64,000 nt of DNA, taken from positions 23,190-87,189 of the forward strand of contig LUQO01000015.1 of the NCBI GenBank assembly GCA_001627865.1, given 5' to 3'. A model generated the notes under the pieces. That model saw only the letters and a list, made by a program, of their open reading frames with translations, was not told where the DNA came from and did no database searches. Position numbers and translations under genes: made by a program. The DNA comes from SAR324 cluster bacterium REDSEA-S27_B3. GTDB taxonomy: Bacteria; SAR324; NAC60-12. Shown here piece after piece: positions 63,801 through 64,000 of this stretch. How positions within the stretch are numbered: the stretch's first letter is position 1; every line of letters begins with the position of its first letter.

Positions 63801-64000
63801 GCCTTTGATCAGGATCATCCTGATTCGATTCAATCTTTTTAATTTCATCTCTTGTGTGGTCAAGCTTCTTTTTCTTATTCGGCAGAGATTTTTTAGCGAA
63901 TTGATACTCTTTCTTCAGATCTGCATTAATCCTTTCCTTCAGAATTTGAAGATCTGTAATAGCATATTCAAAAGCAGTCTTTATGATGCTGTCAAGGAGA
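60829..64000 (-). CDS. GlnD-type nucleotidyltransferase/HD/ACT protein, 5' end beyond window
   Basis: At least 1,056 residues; the frame is still open at base 64000 (upstream of the ATG at 63798 it codes a charged helical region), so the start is outside. The nucleotidyltransferase site is GGYGRAELSFASDKDLGYCLD (G-G-x-GR-x-EL ... D-x-D). A large middle region leads to the HD site LKWGVLFHDLGKIDPHADHE. ACT-like domains occupy roughly the last 200 residues. GlnD uridylylates and de-uridylylates PII in nitrogen control. This one is longer than E. coli GlnD (890), and glnB is not beside it, so PII as target is inference. Confidence 0.82.
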   Translation of the reverse strand, partial: LLDSIIKTAFEYAITDLQILKERINADLKKEYQFAKKSLPNKKKKLDHTRDEIKKIESNQDDPDQRQMFKYYRNIEADLTNEIEKQNERLKELKVQLPQISKSTLEREFLLNHFVIFARGGYGRAELSFASDKDLGYCLDTQQLNAAEAEICRQFIVHIEHLLRKAGIETAHQYFELNEDLSRFKDPSTIHTIPSILESRVLLGSKNLVNALKRRFFQILPYEAFVLSQIREYDERTVPDLNQMNLKEDKGGLRSLQIPLWLTAATFGVFPSQTAEMLALLIQKRIISPRQGFKLCQALEFFYDLRNFSATAKKFHFDDEARESGLSDFEIQPNMINDATERLYLLKKNRFQSIDDFDRYRLQMLNYIEYFSQAILQRLLDRTIVRTFSNFQVVVHLGKRLIMEVNALEGLPQVPISLIFNDPCALLELFEYVGQSDYDLSFDLKDEMADLIRILTPDVIEANRTNIAECFSIIMLAPFAANTFRIMFEICEPINEDNQPHTLIGCFIPETNKMRFLLRNLADHQHPVCTHTLNALDKSQRELDRLKKDYQELHQYLEPKHIIALKWGVLFHDLGKIDPHADHEVSGTSVAVKALEKIGYQDQELFTLVSLLIVHHSTVVQLSRTSAYFDQALQNFFEIADRNLINIILIFLCNISDFSSVNESNARSTRGLRAFFDETYRVFAEMRSSKLPEESMEFINTYLDIKKNDLESDTRIDLLINRSLRNNLESVLFTPLEKINTEERKNLQKSEDELHILWRDLKLGSLDKIGTDQTTDKFIRTIRQSISKKTLESLTERYNPMINWFFAAFPNRFLLSSPPGMLAENLSIFNKLDRSAIVNVITNAKGKLNGLLIYVHDQPQIHSRIAYTLKLKHINIESAKINQIQFTSGQAAFCYYLKVSRSDEDNVIFPRELETSIKSNTLPSLNFTSQTFLYNTKLHLEYLEDDKKGYVVRETNNKASGDFPVWNSKSLDKTEFSRQDKNYLRIKITAEDAPMVYYKMVSAFDHVQVPIQQAVITTIGHQVIDTFYITPSDHKKIVKSDFEESLKQVLMSPSEI

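Noticed and set aside
1..64000. CRISPR arrays, tRNA or rRNA genes, insertion sequences
   Set aside because: Read for direct-repeat arrays, T-loop motifs and transposase genes on both strands; none found.

Overview
The window (about 40% GC by eye) looks like a chromosomal segment of a Gram-negative, respiring bacterium with housekeeping and metabolic genes on both strands and short intergenic gaps. Outer-membrane signs are LptC, an OmpH/Skp-type chaperone, lipoproteins and proteins with C-terminal beta-strand tails. EF-G is of the divergent spirochaete/delta/mitochondrial-like type (spdEFG1-like), complex I is split into two gene blocks, and there are SAM-I and TPP riboswitches, a CIRCE element, an EF-P/EpmA pair and a selenocysteine-containing SelD. 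Together these suggest a deltaproteobacteria-like lineage, possibly SAR324; that placement is inference. I saw no insertion sequences, prophage, CRISPR, rRNA or tRNA genes.

Layout. 1-19977 (+): the end of nuoG then nuoJKL; a cell-envelope/translation block (ompH-like, fabZ, gatC, yhbY, metG); nuoABCDH-pdxH-nuoI; a long ThyX-like gene and upp; then a molybdenum-hydroxylase maturation group (coxG, mocA, coxI/xdhC, sufS, sufU, coxD). 20045-26246: FKBP, chorismate mutase (-), tpiA-secG, a membrane protein, proB, malic enzyme and a TlpA-type thioredoxin. 26268-34300: envelope genes, namely a double-TonB-C protein, a DUF4105 protein with a C-terminal barrel, LptC, three related small exported proteins ending in RF, a GT2 glycosyltransferase and a J-domain protein. 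34332-40737: a YprB-like exonuclease, pyrF, a D,D-carboxypeptidase, then a TPP-riboswitch thiamine transporter whose thiB and thiP are separated by a ribbon-helix-helix gene.

40739-49117: two hypotheticals, a shikimate-kinase-like P-loop protein, a urate-oxidase-type membrane protein next to a cytochrome c lipoprotein, aat, SPOR, CPBP protease, DegT aminotransferase and fusA (-). 49256-57110: selD with an in-frame UGA and a SECIS-like hairpin, thioesterase, FAH protein, lipoprotein, greA, gluQ, efp, epmA, DUF6122 and a small CIRCE-controlled gene. 57306-64000: TerB-like, HNH, a Gly/Arg-tailed membrane-anchored protein, metA behind a SAM-I riboswitch, and a large GlnD-type protein cut by the right edge.

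The most notable items are the UGA-containing selD, the HrcA/CIRCE site in front of an unrecognised 73-residue protein, the trio of RF-ending glycine-zipper proteins, the interrupted thiamine operon with a repeated thiB tail, and the coupling of cox-type maturation genes with sufS/sufU.
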